Source: Anaerococcus murdochii (GTDB lineage Bacteria; Bacillota; Clostridia; Tissierellales; Peptoniphilaceae). Taken from it: a stretch of DNA of 64,000 nucleotides. The translations under genes were made by a program, and so were the position numbers. The DNA is taken from the NCBI RefSeq assembly GCF_019957155.1, contig NZ_JAIPME010000002.1:1736001-1800000 (forward strand), given 5' to 3'. This document shows positions 36,569-45,800 of the stretch, one piece after another (position 1 is the stretch's first letter; each line of letters begins with the position of its first letter). A model generated the notes under the pieces. It did no database searches. It saw only the letters and a program-made list of their open reading frames with translations, and had not been told where the DNA came from.

Positions 36569-36998
36569 AGAAGTAAGAAAGATTTTTGAAAAAAACAACC
36601 AAAAATTCACTAAGCAAAGAGAATTGATATTTAATGTTTTAAAAAACTCTTCAGAAAAACACCTAACACCAGAACAGCTATTTTCTATAGTCCATGAGGA
36701 CCATAAGCAAGTAGGTATTGCGACTATTTACAGAACTTTAAATATTTTTGAAGAGCTAGGTATAGTTAATAAACAAGAGTTTACCGATCAGGCCTACACT
36801 TATGAGATAATAGATCCAAAAAGTGATCACCACGATCATATTATCTGTACTTCTTGTGGGAAAATTCTAGAAGATGAGTTTTTATCTTTTGAAGATGTTA
36901 AAAATTCTCTTAAGAAAAATTTCGATTTTGATTTATCTTATTATTCTTTAAGGATTTATGGAATCTGTTCCGATTGTCAGAATAATAAGGAGAAATAA
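36558..36998 (+). CDS. Fur-family metalloregulator
   Basis: Fur/PerR/Zur-type repressor of about 146 residues. Winged-helix half with KFTKQRELIFNVL, HLTPEQLF and GIATIYRTLNIFEELGIV; dimerisation half with metal ligands SDHHDHIIC. Two zinc-type Cys pairs are present, CTSCG and CSDC. Which metal it senses cannot be decided: the HHDH motif fits Fur and PerR, while PerR's diagnostic Asp/His set would need alignment. Two ATGs (36555, 36558) follow GAGAG; the second has the better spacing. Overlaps the DUF1292 gene by 11 nt. Confidence 0.9.
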   Translation: MNIEEVRKIFEKNNQKFTKQRELIFNVLKNSSEKHLTPEQLFSIVHEDHKQVGIATIYRTLNIFEELGIVNKQEFTDQAYTYEIIDPKSDHHDHIICTSCGKILEDEFLSFEDVKNSLKKNFDFDLSYYSLRIYGICSDCQNNKEK

Positions 36999-38674
36999 TG
37001 ACAAATGAAAAAAAATTAAGAATAATCCCAATAGGTGGATTACATGAAGTAGGTAAAAACTGTACACTGGTTGAATATGGCAACGACATGATAATGATAG
37101 ACTGCGGTCTAACATTTCCAGATGAAGAAATGCTTGGAGTTGACATAGTTATCCCAGATTTTACCTATGTTGAAGAAAACAAAAATAAATTAAGAGGCAT
37201 ATTTGTAACCCACGGACACGAAGACCACGTAGGTGCAATTCCATATTTTTTGAAAAATGTGGATACAAATGTGTATTGCTCAAAACTTACTAAGGGTCTT
37301 CTTGAAAATAAATTTAAAGAACATGGTCTTAATCCAAACAAGATTAAGATGGTTAATGTTAATAATACTGTTAAAGCTGGAAGTCTAAGCGCTGAATTTA
37401 TTAGAGTCAGCCACTCAATTCCAGATGCTTGTGCTATAGCTGTAAAATCTCCGATTGGCACTGTAATATTTACAGGTGACTTTAAGATGGACTTTACACC
37501 AATAGACAATGATCCAACAGACATCCAAAGGCTAGCAGAACTTGGAAAAAAAGGAGTTCTTGCTCTATTTGCAGATTCTACAAATGTTGAAAGAGAAGGA
37601 TTTTCCTTAAGTGAAAAAGTGGTTGGTGAGACTTTTGTTAAGATTTTTGGACAAGCTAAATCAAGGATAATTGTTGCAACATTTGCATCAAACCTTCACA
37701 GAGTCCAACAAATAATTACCGCTGCAGAAAAATACAATAGAAAAGTTGCCCTATCTGGTAGGTCAATGCTAAATAATGTTAGGATTGCAAACGAGTTAGG
37801 TTATCTAAAAATAAAGAAAAATACCTTAATCGACATGAAAGCTATCAAAAAATATGCTGATGACGAGCTAGTAATTCTATCAACAGGTACTCAAGGGGAG
37901 CCTCTAAGCGCACTTACAAGAATGGCAAATAAAGAGCATAGACAAATTACCTTGAATGAAACAGATATGGTTATCCTATCATCATCAGCCATTCCAGGCA
38001 ATGAAATGGCTATAAATACTACAATCAACAACTTGACAAAGATTGGTTGTAAGATTATTTATTCTTCACTTGCTAAAGTTCACGCTTCAGGTCACGCTTG
38101 CCAGGAAGAAATTAAATTAATGTACCAATTAATTACACCAACATACTTAATTCCTGCCCATGGTGAGATTAGACAATTACAAAAACATTCTGATATAGCC
38201 CAAGATATGGGTCAGCCAAAAGAAAATATCTTTATATGTGAAAATGGAGATATCATTGAATTTACAAAGAAATCTGCAGTAGTAAAAGGAAAAGTTCAAG
38301 CAGGAAATGTTTTAGTTGATGGATCTGGTATTGGTGATGTTGGTAATATCGTCCTTAAAGATAGAAAACACCTATCAGAAGATGGACTAATGGTTGTTTC
38401 AATTACTTTTGATAGACATACACAAGAACTTTTAGCTGGACCTGAAATTGTATCACGTGGTTTTGTTTATGTTAAAGAAAACCAAGATATAATAGAGAAT
38501 GCTAAAGATGTTGTATTAAGATCAATAAATAAGTGCAAAAAACAAGATATTAAGGCTCTAAGTCAAATTAAATATCAAATTAGAGAAGATTTAAAATCTT
38601 ATATTTATAACGAACTGGGTAGAGACCCAATGATTCTACCTGTAATATCAGAGATAGAAGATGGGAAATATTAA
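36998..38674 (+). CDS. rnj: Ribonuclease J
   Basis: Beta-CASP metallo-RNase of 558 residues with 5'-3' exonuclease and endonuclease activity, central to mRNA decay and rRNA maturation. Metal motif THGHEDHVGAIPYF, the FTGDFKMDFTP block, ADSTNVEREGF, the CASP motif HASGHAC, and the PAHGE segment are visible. AAGGAG precedes the ATG, which overlaps the fur stop by one base. Together with RNase Y at 51292-52848 the window covers both main Firmicutes RNases. Confidence 0.96.
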   Translation: MTNEKKLRIIPIGGLHEVGKNCTLVEYGNDMIMIDCGLTFPDEEMLGVDIVIPDFTYVEENKNKLRGIFVTHGHEDHVGAIPYFLKNVDTNVYCSKLTKGLLENKFKEHGLNPNKIKMVNVNNTVKAGSLSAEFIRVSHSIPDACAIAVKSPIGTVIFTGDFKMDFTPIDNDPTDIQRLAELGKKGVLALFADSTNVEREGFSLSEKVVGETFVKIFGQAKSRIIVATFASNLHRVQQIITAAEKYNRKVALSGRSMLNNVRIANELGYLKIKKNTLIDMKAIKKYADDELVILSTGTQGEPLSALTRMANKEHRQITLNETDMVILSSSAIPGNEMAINTTINNLTKIGCKIIYSSLAKVHASGHACQEEIKLMYQLITPTYLIPAHGEIRQLQKHSDIAQDMGQPKENIFICENGDIIEFTKKSAVVKGKVQAGNVLVDGSGIGDVGNIVLKDRKHLSEDGLMVVSITFDRHTQELLAGPEIVSRGFVYVKENQDIIENAKDVVLRSINKCKKQDIKALSQIKYQIREDLKSYIYNELGRDPMILPVISEIEDGKY

Positions 38675-39299
38675 TTACGAATATACTTCCCTTTTTATAG
38701 AAGATTTGCTTAACGATACTGATTTTGTAGATTTAAGAAAATATGCTATAGAAAATGATGTTCCGATTATGAATAGCCAAACCAAGGAGCTTATTATAAG
38801 CATCCTTCAAATAGCTAAGCCTAAAAAAATCTTAGAAATAGGAACTGCTATAGGTTATTCTTCACTTTGCTTTAAAAAGTACACTGGGGCAGATATAACA
38901 ACTATAGAATTAGATACGGCTACAGCAGAAATCGCTAGAAATAATTTTAAAAAATATAATGTTAACGTCAATCTTATTAATGATGACGCAATGAAAGCCT
39001 TGAGAACTATTGATCAAGGCTTTGATTTTGTTTTTATAGATGCTAATAAATCAAGATATTTAGATTATTTTAAGATTACTAGCAAACTTCTTAATAAAGG
39101 TGGAATAATAATTGCAGATAATGTCTTATTTAGAGGCGAAGTTTGTAATGATGATATAATGGAAAAAAGAAAGAATACTTTAGTTAAAAGACTTAGGAAT
39201 TTCCTAGCCTACATAACGGATTTAGAGGAATTTACAACATCTGTGATTCCCATAGGCGACGGGCTTACCTTAAGTGTTAGGAGAGATAATGACAGATAA
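38661..39299 (+). CDS. Class I SAM-dependent O-methyltransferase (YrrM type)
   Basis: Methyltransferase of 212 residues like catechol/caffeoyl-CoA O-methyltransferases. SAM-binding ILEIGTAIGYSSLCF, ITTIELD, the FIDANKSRYLDYF metal-binding block and IIADNVLFRG are clear. Relatives at this locus in B. subtilis (yrrM) methylate 5-hydroxyuridine at wobble position 34 of tRNA, a plausible job here. Overlaps RNase J by 14 nt and the U32 gene by 11 nt. Confidence 0.88.
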   Translation: MGNINYEYTSLFIEDLLNDTDFVDLRKYAIENDVPIMNSQTKELIISILQIAKPKKILEIGTAIGYSSLCFKKYTGADITTIELDTATAEIARNNFKKYNVNVNLINDDAMKALRTIDQGFDFVFIDANKSRYLDYFKITSKLLNKGGIIIADNVLFRGEVCNDDIMEKRKNTLVKRLRNFLAYITDLEEFTTSVIPIGDGLTLSVRRDNDR

Positions 39300-40524
39300 A
39301 AAAGTGGAACTACTTGCCCCCGCTGGGGATTTTGAAAAATTAAAAACTGCTATTAAGTTTGGCGCAGATGCAGTTTATCTAGCAGGAGATAATTTTGGCT
39401 TAAGAGCCAATGCAAAAAACTTTAATAATGATGAATTAAAAAAAGCCGTAGCCTATGCTCATGAAAGAGGTGTTAGGGTCCATGTAACCATGAATATCAT
39501 GCCTCATGATGGTGATATGGACGGTATAGTGGAATATTTAGAAAACCTTAATACAATTGGTATTGATGCCCTAATAATATCAGATCCAGGTATTTTTTCT
39601 CTTGCAAAAAAACATACAGATATTGACCTACACATTTCAACTCAGGCATCTGTTACAAACTCTGCAACTGTTAATTTCTGGTATGAAATGGGGGCTAAAA
39701 GAATAATCCTTGCCCGTGAACTTTCATTAAAGGAAATTACAGAAATAAGAAAAAATACCCCAGAGGACATGGAGATAGAGTGCTTTATACATGGTGCCAT
39801 GTGTATTTCATATTCTGGTAGGTGTCTATTGTCTTCTTATATGACAGGTCGTGACGCTAATAGGGGAGATTGCGCCCAACCATGCAGGTGGAAATATTCT
39901 CTACAAGAAGAAACTAGGCCTGGAGAATATTTTCCAATAGAAGAGGATGGCAAGGGTGGTACTTTTATAATGAACTCTAAGGACCTTTGTTTGATTGACG
40001 AAGTAGATAAGCTAATTGAAGCAGGTATAGACAGCTTTAAGATAGAAGGTAGAATGAAAACACCTTTTTATGTGGCAACTGTTATCAGGTCCTACAGACA
40101 AGTTATAGATAGCTATTATGAAGGAAACTTCAGCAAGGAAGTTAGTAAGAAGTACTTTGAAGAAATTAATAAGGCTAGCCACAGACATTTTACCAAGGGA
40201 TTTTTCTATAATAAACCTGATGAGAATGATCAAATTTATGGCTCATCTTCATATATCAGAAATTATGACTTTATAGGCGTAGTTATTGATTATGATAAAG
40301 AATCAAAGATTGCAACAATTGAGCAAAGAAATAGGTTCTTTAAGGGAGATGAAATAGAAATTTTTGGTAATAGTAAGGACTTTTATACCCTAAATATCGA
40401 TTATATGGAAGATGAAAAGGGAGAAGAGATAGAAGTAGCTAATCAACCAAAGCAAATTTTAAAAATAAAAATTAATCTTCCATTAGAAAAGGGAGATATT
40501 CTTAGAAAGAAAATAGAGGACTAA
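39289..40524 (+). CDS. U32 family peptidase (TrhP/YrrO type)
   Basis: U32-family protein of 411 residues; members at this locus work in tRNA uridine-34 hydroxylation, and others were first called collagenases. Signature region ECFIHGAMCISYSGRC, and cysteines in RDANRGDCAQPCRW, likely Fe-S ligands, are present; start reads LLAPAGDFEKLKTAI. ATG 39289 is chosen, after AGGAGA; an in-frame GTG five codons earlier overlaps that site. With the O-methyltransferase upstream it could form a tRNA wobble-uridine modification pair. Confidence 0.9.
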   Translation: MTDKKVELLAPAGDFEKLKTAIKFGADAVYLAGDNFGLRANAKNFNNDELKKAVAYAHERGVRVHVTMNIMPHDGDMDGIVEYLENLNTIGIDALIISDPGIFSLAKKHTDIDLHISTQASVTNSATVNFWYEMGAKRIILARELSLKEITEIRKNTPEDMEIECFIHGAMCISYSGRCLLSSYMTGRDANRGDCAQPCRWKYSLQEETRPGEYFPIEEDGKGGTFIMNSKDLCLIDEVDKLIEAGIDSFKIEGRMKTPFYVATVIRSYRQVIDSYYEGNFSKEVSKKYFEEINKASHRHFTKGFFYNKPDENDQIYGSSSYIRNYDFIGVVIDYDKESKIATIEQRNRFFKGDEIEIFGNSKDFYTLNIDYMEDEKGEEIEVANQPKQILKIKINLPLEKGDILRKKIED

Positions 40525-40551
40525 AAAAGCTAGCCATTTGGCTAGCTTTTT
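40524..40551 (+). terminator. Bidirectional terminator
   Basis: GCTAGCC (40529-40535), loop ATTT, GGCTAGC (40540-40546), with five T on the right and six A on the left. It begins at the stop of the U32 gene and lies 9 bp from the stop of the convergent small gene, so it can end both transcripts. Confidence 0.85.
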
Positions 40552-40559
40552 ATATTTTA

Positions 40560-40790
40560 TTAGTCTTCAGATGGATTTTCAGAAAAATCAGCTCTAGTTC
40601 TTCTAGCTTCTGCGCCAACGTTAGAGTTTTCATCAGCTTCATCAGAGATTGATCTAAGGTTTTCTTGGTCTGGACCTAGTTTTTTATCTAGAGATTCACC
40701 GCCGGTTTCCTTATTTTCTTCTCTAATTTTTCTGTCAAGTTCTTCATTTCCTCTGTATTGATTATCGTTTGAAATTTTTTGGTTTGCCAT
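40560..40790 (-). CDS. Small disordered hydrophilic protein, unknown function
   Basis: Unrecognised 76-residue protein with no hydrophobic segment and no cysteine. It is dominated by Glu, Asp, Asn, Arg and Lys (for example ELDRKIREENKE, GAEARRTRADF) and is probably intrinsically disordered. AGGAGATATT stands before the ATG and a good promoter (TTGTAA-17-TATTAT) lies upstream, so it is a real, separately transcribed gene. Its composition resembles small stress or spore-type hydrophilic proteins, but no such family could be assigned. Confidence 0.7.
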   Translation of the reverse strand: MANQKISNDNQYRGNEELDRKIREENKETGGESLDKKLGPDQENLRSISDEADENSNVGAEARRTRADFSENPSED

Positions 40791-40834
40791 AATATCTCCT
40801 TTTTATTAATGCGTTATGTATTTCCTATACAAAT

Positions 40835-40863
40835 ATAATAACACATTTCAGGAAAATTTACAA
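40835..40863 (-). promoter_or_regulatory. Promoter of the small disordered protein gene
   Basis: On the minus strand TTGTAA (40863-40858), 17-bp spacer, TATTAT (40840-40835). It lies between the pepT stop and the small gene. Confidence 0.6.
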
Positions 40864-40871
40864 TCCTTTTC

Positions 40872-42092
40872 TTAGTTAGACTCCTCTATAAGTCTAATGA
40901 TTTCAATAATTACTCGGCTAGCTTTTTCCATATGTTCAATAGGTATTAGCTCATATATGCCGTGGAAATTCATACCTCCAGTGAAAATGTTTGGACAAGG
41001 AAGACCCATAAATGATAGTTTTGAGCCATCTGTTCCACCTCTGATTGGGCTTATGAGAGGTTTTATATCAAGATTTTCCATAGCATTTTTCGCATAATTA
41101 ACTATATCCATATGTTCTTTTATGATATCACCCATATTATAATAGCTATCAGAGATTTTAATATCAATAATATTACCGTATCTTTTATTTAAAAACTCAG
41201 CGTTGTTTTTAATTTCTTCTTTCATTTTTTCAAAGATTTCTCTATCATGATCACGGATAATATATTCCATCTTAGTAGTTTCTATGTCACCGTTAATGCT
41301 TAATAAGTGAAAAAAGCCCTCATAGCCTTCTGTATGCTCAGGACGTCTAACAGAACCTAATAGGTTGTCAAATTCATTTGCGACTGATATAGAGTTAATC
41401 ATAATGTTTTTAGCAGAACCAGGGTGGATAGACTTGCCATGAATAGTTACTTTAGCGTCAGCGGCGTTAAATGATTCATATTCAAGTTCACCGAGGATAC
41501 CACCATCAATAGTATAGGCGAAATCTGCATCGAATTTCTTTACATCAAAGCTATCACAACCAGTACCTATTTCTTCATCTGGTGTAAAGGCAATCCTAAT
41601 TTCTCCGTGTTTGAAATCAGGGCTATTGACAATATATTCTATTGCGGTCATAATAGCTGCTATTCCAGCTTTATCGTCGGCTCCAAGAAGAGATTTCCCC
41701 CTTGTAGTAATTAGTGTTGTTCCTTTTAATTTTTCTAGATAAGGAAAGTCTTCTACCTTTATAGATTTTGTATCATTTAATTTTATATCCCCACCTTCAT
41801 ACTTAATTATTTGTGGATTATTAATTTTACCATACATCTCTGGTGATGTGTCCATGTGAGAAATAAAACCAATTTTTGGTAAATTTTTGTCGGAATTTGC
41901 TGGTATTTTTGCAAATACAAAGCCTTCCTCGTTAATTTCTGCATTTAGTCCTAATTCTTCTAATTCTTTTTTTAATTCTTTTGCAAGTACTAGTTGACCA
42001 TCTGTTGATGGTTTTTGTACTTCACCTTTTTCTGGATCACTTTTAGTGTCAAATGAAATATACTTTAAAAAACGTTTTGTTAAATTTTCCAT
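40872..42092 (-). CDS. pepT: Peptidase T (tripeptidase)
   Basis: M20-family zinc aminotripeptidase of 406 residues. Zinc and catalytic residues are visible in FISHMDTSPE, LLGADDKAGIAAI, FTPDEEIGTG with the general-base Glu pair, a central YTIDGG, and C-terminal IRGGTDGSKLSFMG. A role in using peptides as carbon and nitrogen sources fits an amino-acid-fermenting anaerobe. AAAGGAG precedes the ATG. Monocistronic by layout. Confidence 0.95.
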   Translation of the reverse strand: MENLTKRFLKYISFDTKSDPEKGEVQKPSTDGQLVLAKELKKELEELGLNAEINEEGFVFAKIPANSDKNLPKIGFISHMDTSPEMYGKINNPQIIKYEGGDIKLNDTKSIKVEDFPYLEKLKGTTLITTRGKSLLGADDKAGIAAIMTAIEYIVNSPDFKHGEIRIAFTPDEEIGTGCDSFDVKKFDADFAYTIDGGILGELEYESFNAADAKVTIHGKSIHPGSAKNIMINSISVANEFDNLLGSVRRPEHTEGYEGFFHLLSINGDIETTKMEYIIRDHDREIFEKMKEEIKNNAEFLNKRYGNIIDIKISDSYYNMGDIIKEHMDIVNYAKNAMENLDIKPLISPIRGGTDGSKLSFMGLPCPNIFTGGMNFHGIYELIPIEHMEKASRVIIEIIRLIEESN

Positions 42093-42122
42093 ATTTACTC
42101 CTTTCTAATACTATACTTTCAA

Positions 42123-42151
42123 TTGTAAAGTGTGGCTAAAATTGGTATATT
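42123..42151 (+). promoter_or_regulatory. Promoter for dut
   Basis: TTGTAA (42123-42128), 17-bp spacer and TATATT (42146-42151), followed by AGGAAGGTGAG and the dut ATG. Divergent from pepT. Confidence 0.6.
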
Positions 42152-42171
42152 AATTTAGGAAGGTGAGTTAA

Positions 42172-42606
42172 ATGAAAGAAAACATTTTAAAAATAAAAAC
42201 TGAAGGTCAAATCCCAGCTTACGCAACAAAACATTCAGCAGGAATAGATTTATATTGCAAAAGCGACGAGGATATTATAATAAAAGCTAAAGAAACAGTC
42301 AAAATACATACAGGAGTCTATGTAGAAATTCCAGAAGGATATTTTGGGGCGGTTTACCCAAGGTCTTCAACTGGTGTTAAAAAACATCTAATACTTGCAA
42401 ATACTGTGGGTATCATTGATTCGGACTACAGGGGAGAACTGATGATTTTCTTCTATAATTACGGTGAAGAAAAACAAATTATAGAAAATGGAGACAGACT
42501 AGCCCAACTAGTTATTCAACCATATATGCAATGCGAAATACAAAAAGTCGATGATCTTGCCGATAGCGAAAGAGGCGAAGGCGGCTTTGGATCTACTGGT
42601 AAATAA
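42172..42606 (+). CDS. dut: dUTP diphosphatase Dut
   Basis: Trimeric dUTPase of 144 residues that lowers dUTP and makes dUMP. All five motifs are present: SAGIDLYC, PRSSTGVKK, the VGIIDSDYRGEL active-site block, RLAQLVIQP and the flexible C-terminal RGEGGFGSTGK arm. It complements Ung and RdgB, also in the window, in keeping DNA clean. Confidence 0.96.
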   Translation: MKENILKIKTEGQIPAYATKHSAGIDLYCKSDEDIIIKAKETVKIHTGVYVEIPEGYFGAVYPRSSTGVKKHLILANTVGIIDSDYRGELMIFFYNYGEEKQIIENGDRLAQLVIQPYMQCEIQKVDDLADSERGEGGFGSTGK

Positions 42607-42611
42607 TCTTT

Positions 42612-43133
42612 ATGAATAAATTTTTAAGAAAAAATAAGTATAATTTATTTTTATTTGCTGCCTTTATCTTAGTACTAATAATTCTTGGTATTTTTCTAAA
42701 GGGAAGGCTAGATGATATGAATATGGCTAAATACGATAATGATATTGTGATTCTTAAGGGAAATGGTGATGAAATAAAGTCGTATTCTATAAGAGAACTT
42801 AAGAAAAAAGCTGGAAGTAAAAAAGAAGTTTATGTAAATAACGGTCTAGAAAAAGTAAAAATCGAAGGCGTTTCACTAGAGAAATTAATAGGAAGCCTTG
42901 ACTATAACTTAAGAGAGAGGCCTACTATTTCAATAGAGGACACAGATGGAAATTCAAATAGATTTCCTATGTCTCTTGCCTTAGAAGTAGATAGGGTCTA
43001 TTTGGTTTATAAAATAGATGGCGAGCCAATTGTGGAATACAACCCTTCTTACGGAACACTCGTTATAATTGATACAACAACTAAGAGCGCTAATAGCTGG
43101 ATTACAAACGTAAAAACTCTTAATATTCAATAA
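42612..43133 (+). CDS. Membrane-anchored protein with a sulfite-oxidase-like fold (tentative)
   Basis: 173 residues: one N-terminal membrane helix (about 11-29) and an extracellular domain. The domain pattern, KKEVYVNNGLEKVKIEGVSLEKLIGSL, then SIEDTDGNS and an end of the form SWITNVKTLNI, recalls molybdopterin-binding oxidoreductase (SUOX) folds (GvpLxdLL, esxDGys, W.t.ielle). The cofactor cysteine is missing, so it would be a non-catalytic relative. This is weak similarity by eye. The gene follows dut by 5 bp and precedes mutS. Confidence 0.6.
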   Translation: MNKFLRKNKYNLFLFAAFILVLIILGIFLKGRLDDMNMAKYDNDIVILKGNGDEIKSYSIRELKKKAGSKKEVYVNNGLEKVKIEGVSLEKLIGSLDYNLRERPTISIEDTDGNSNRFPMSLALEVDRVYLVYKIDGEPIVEYNPSYGTLVIIDTTTKSANSWITNVKTLNIQ

Positions 43134-43138
43134 ATAGG

Positions 43139-43170
43139 CTGTTACACAAACTGTGACAGTTTATTTTATT
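43139..43170 (+). terminator. Weak terminator candidate before mutS
   Basis: CTGTTACA (43139-43146) pairs with TGTGACAG (43152-43159), including one G-U, around loop CAAAC, and TTTATTTTATT follows. It is about 30 bp ahead of the mutS start. Confidence 0.45.
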
Positions 43171-43190
43171 AAGAAATGAAAAGGTGAAAT

Positions 43191-45800
43191 ATGACTAGTA
43201 AATTTAAGTATGAAAAATTAACACCGATGTTAAGGCATTATGTAGATGTTAAAAACGATTTTAAAGATGCCCTCCTTTTATATAGGGTAGGGGATTTTTA
43301 TGAAACATTTTTTGATGATGCTATAATTACCGCAAAGGTTTTGTCTTTAACACTTACAGGCAAGGAATGTGGCCATGTTGATAGGGCTCCAATGTGTGGA
43401 GTTCCTCACCATGTTATAGATACCTACGTTAATAGACTTGTAAAGAAAGGCTATAAGGTTGCCCTTTGTGATCAAATCGAAGATCCCAAGGAAGCTAAGG
43501 GCCTTGTAAAAAGAGCCATTACTAGGGTCATCACTCCTGGTACCTTAACTGATATAGAATCTTTAGATAATAAAGAAAATAACTACCTCTTATCAATTTT
43601 TGAAAATGAATATGGTCTTGCTATGGTCTATTGTGATATTTCTACAGGAAAACTTGTAGGTCTTGAAATAAAGACATTAAGCCAAAATATTGGCAAAAAA
43701 GCTATAGACCAGATTGAAAAGATTAATCCTTCGGAAATAGTTTTAGCTAGTAATTTTAAAAATGATGATATAAAAAAATACCTTAATTTAAATAATCAAA
43801 TTTTTATAAACTATATTGATTTTACAACAGACTATGAAAATAGAGTACGTACTATAAATGATTATCTTGGCAAAGATAACCTTGAAAAAATAAAGGATAA
43901 GAGACTCATAATTGTTGCACTAGCAAATCTTCTAGACTATATCTATAAATATTACGAGGAGAAACTCGACCATATAAATGACATTGAAGTTATAAAAATC
44001 AATGAATTTATGGAAGTTGAGGCAAATACAAGAAAAAACCTTGAACTTACAAGAAATTTATCAACAAATAATAAAGAAAACACCCTAATAAGTATATTAG
44101 ATAAGGCCGATACAGTTATGGGTTCAAGGATGATACATGACTGGCTAGAAAGACCTTTGATTGATAAAGGCAAAATCAACAGAAGGCTTGACCTGGTTGA
44201 AGGTTTTTATAAGGATAATATCCTTTCTAGAAATGTATCAAACCTCTTAGATAATGTCTACGACCTTGAAAGAATCCTTGCAAAAATCTCTTATAAAAGA
44301 GCAAATGCTAGGGATATAATCTCTCTTAAGAATTCTCTTAGAGATATTCCAAAACTTAAGAAAATCATTACTGACTCATCTAATACCTTAATAAAAAATC
44401 TAGGCTATAACCTACCTGATATTGATGATGTCTATAAACTTATTGATGAGTCAATAGTCGATGAACCACCGATAAATATAACTGAGGGCGGACTTATAAA
44501 AGTTAACTATGATGAGGGACTAGACAAATTAAAAGAAATGGCAGATTCTGCTGAAGATAGGTTAATTGATTATGAAAATGAGCAGAGGGACCTTACTGGC
44601 ATTAAAAATCTTAAAGTAATTTATAACAAGAACAACGGATACTCTATTGAAGTTACCAAGACTAATACTGATAAGGTTGATTCATCATATATTCGAAAGC
44701 AAACGCTTAAAAATCAAGAGAGATATACTACAGAGGAACTTGAAAATATTTCTTCTATGATATTAAATGGGAAGGAAAAAATCAACCAACTAGAATATGA
44801 AATTTTCAACAAAATAATAGAAGAAATTTTAAACTCAACACTTAGACTTCAAAGTCTTTCTAAGATGATTGCAAATATAGATAGTTTAAATGCTTTTTCA
44901 AAAATAGCCCACAAGTATTCATACTGCAGGCCAGAAATTACCGAAGAAAATGAAATAATTATTAAGGACGGAAGACACCCTGTAATTGAGATAAATCTTG
45001 ATGAGAATGAGTTTATAGCAAATGATACTAACATTGGTCAAGATAACAATCTCATCCAGATTATAACTGGGCCAAATATGGCTGGTAAATCGACTTATAT
45101 GAGACAGATGGCACTTATAATAATAATGGCACAAATTGGATCTTTTGTTCCAGCTAGCCATGCTAAAATCGGTATTTGCGATAAAATTTTTTCAAGGATC
45201 GGAGCAAGTGATAATATTTCAAAGGGTGAATCTACCTTCATGCTTGAAATGAATGAAGTTTCAAATATCATTAAAAATTCAACTGAAAAATCTTTTGTAA
45301 TCCTAGACGAAGTTGGTAGGGGAACAAGTTCTGATGATGGCCTAAGTATTGCTATGGCCCTTGTTGAATACTTATCCAAGCATAAAAAAGTAAAAACAGT
45401 ATTTGCGACACATTTTCATGAGCTTACAATACTTGAAAATGAACTTAATAACGTTAGAAATCTAAAGATTGAAATACTTGAAGAAAACAATAATTTGGTG
45501 TTTCTTAGAAAAATAAAAAAAGGAAAGTCTGATAGGTCTTATGGTATTGAAGTAGCAAAACTAAGTGGACTTCCAGAAGAAATACTTAATAACGCAAAAA
45601 ATATCATGGAAAAACTTTCAAATGAAGATTTCTTTGATGTAAACAAAAGCGAAGAAATTAAAAATTCACTAGAAGATATTAAAGATAAGAAAATTACAGA
45701 ACTTAAAAATTTAACGGACAATATTAATATTAACGAATTAACACCACTAGAAGCTATGAACCAACTTAATATACTAATTGAAAGAATTGGGGAGATATAA
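43191..45800 (+). CDS. mutS: DNA mismatch repair protein MutS
   Basis: Mismatch sensor ATPase of 869 residues. The mismatch-reading FYE motif is in RVGDFYETFF, domains connect normally, and the ATPase has Walker A GPNMAGKSTYMRQ, Walker B VILDEVGRGTSS and the ATHFHELT loop. The C-terminal tail is present. AAGGTGA precedes the ATG. MutS looks fully functional; its partner MutL next door is unusual in its C-terminal domain. Confidence 0.97.
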   Translation: MTSKFKYEKLTPMLRHYVDVKNDFKDALLLYRVGDFYETFFDDAIITAKVLSLTLTGKECGHVDRAPMCGVPHHVIDTYVNRLVKKGYKVALCDQIEDPKEAKGLVKRAITRVITPGTLTDIESLDNKENNYLLSIFENEYGLAMVYCDISTGKLVGLEIKTLSQNIGKKAIDQIEKINPSEIVLASNFKNDDIKKYLNLNNQIFINYIDFTTDYENRVRTINDYLGKDNLEKIKDKRLIIVALANLLDYIYKYYEEKLDHINDIEVIKINEFMEVEANTRKNLELTRNLSTNNKENTLISILDKADTVMGSRMIHDWLERPLIDKGKINRRLDLVEGFYKDNILSRNVSNLLDNVYDLERILAKISYKRANARDIISLKNSLRDIPKLKKIITDSSNTLIKNLGYNLPDIDDVYKLIDESIVDEPPINITEGGLIKVNYDEGLDKLKEMADSAEDRLIDYENEQRDLTGIKNLKVIYNKNNGYSIEVTKTNTDKVDSSYIRKQTLKNQERYTTEELENISSMILNGKEKINQLEYEIFNKIIEEILNSTLRLQSLSKMIANIDSLNAFSKIAHKYSYCRPEITEENEIIIKDGRHPVIEINLDENEFIANDTNIGQDNNLIQIITGPNMAGKSTYMRQMALIIIMAQIGSFVPASHAKIGICDKIFSRIGASDNISKGESTFMLEMNEVSNIIKNSTEKSFVILDEVGRGTSSDDGLSIAMALVEYLSKHKKVKTVFATHFHELTILENELNNVRNLKIEILEENNNLVFLRKIKKGKSDRSYGIEVAKLSGLPEEILNNAKNIMEKLSNEDFFDVNKSEEIKNSLEDIKDKKITELKNLTDNININELTPLEAMNQLNILIERIGEI

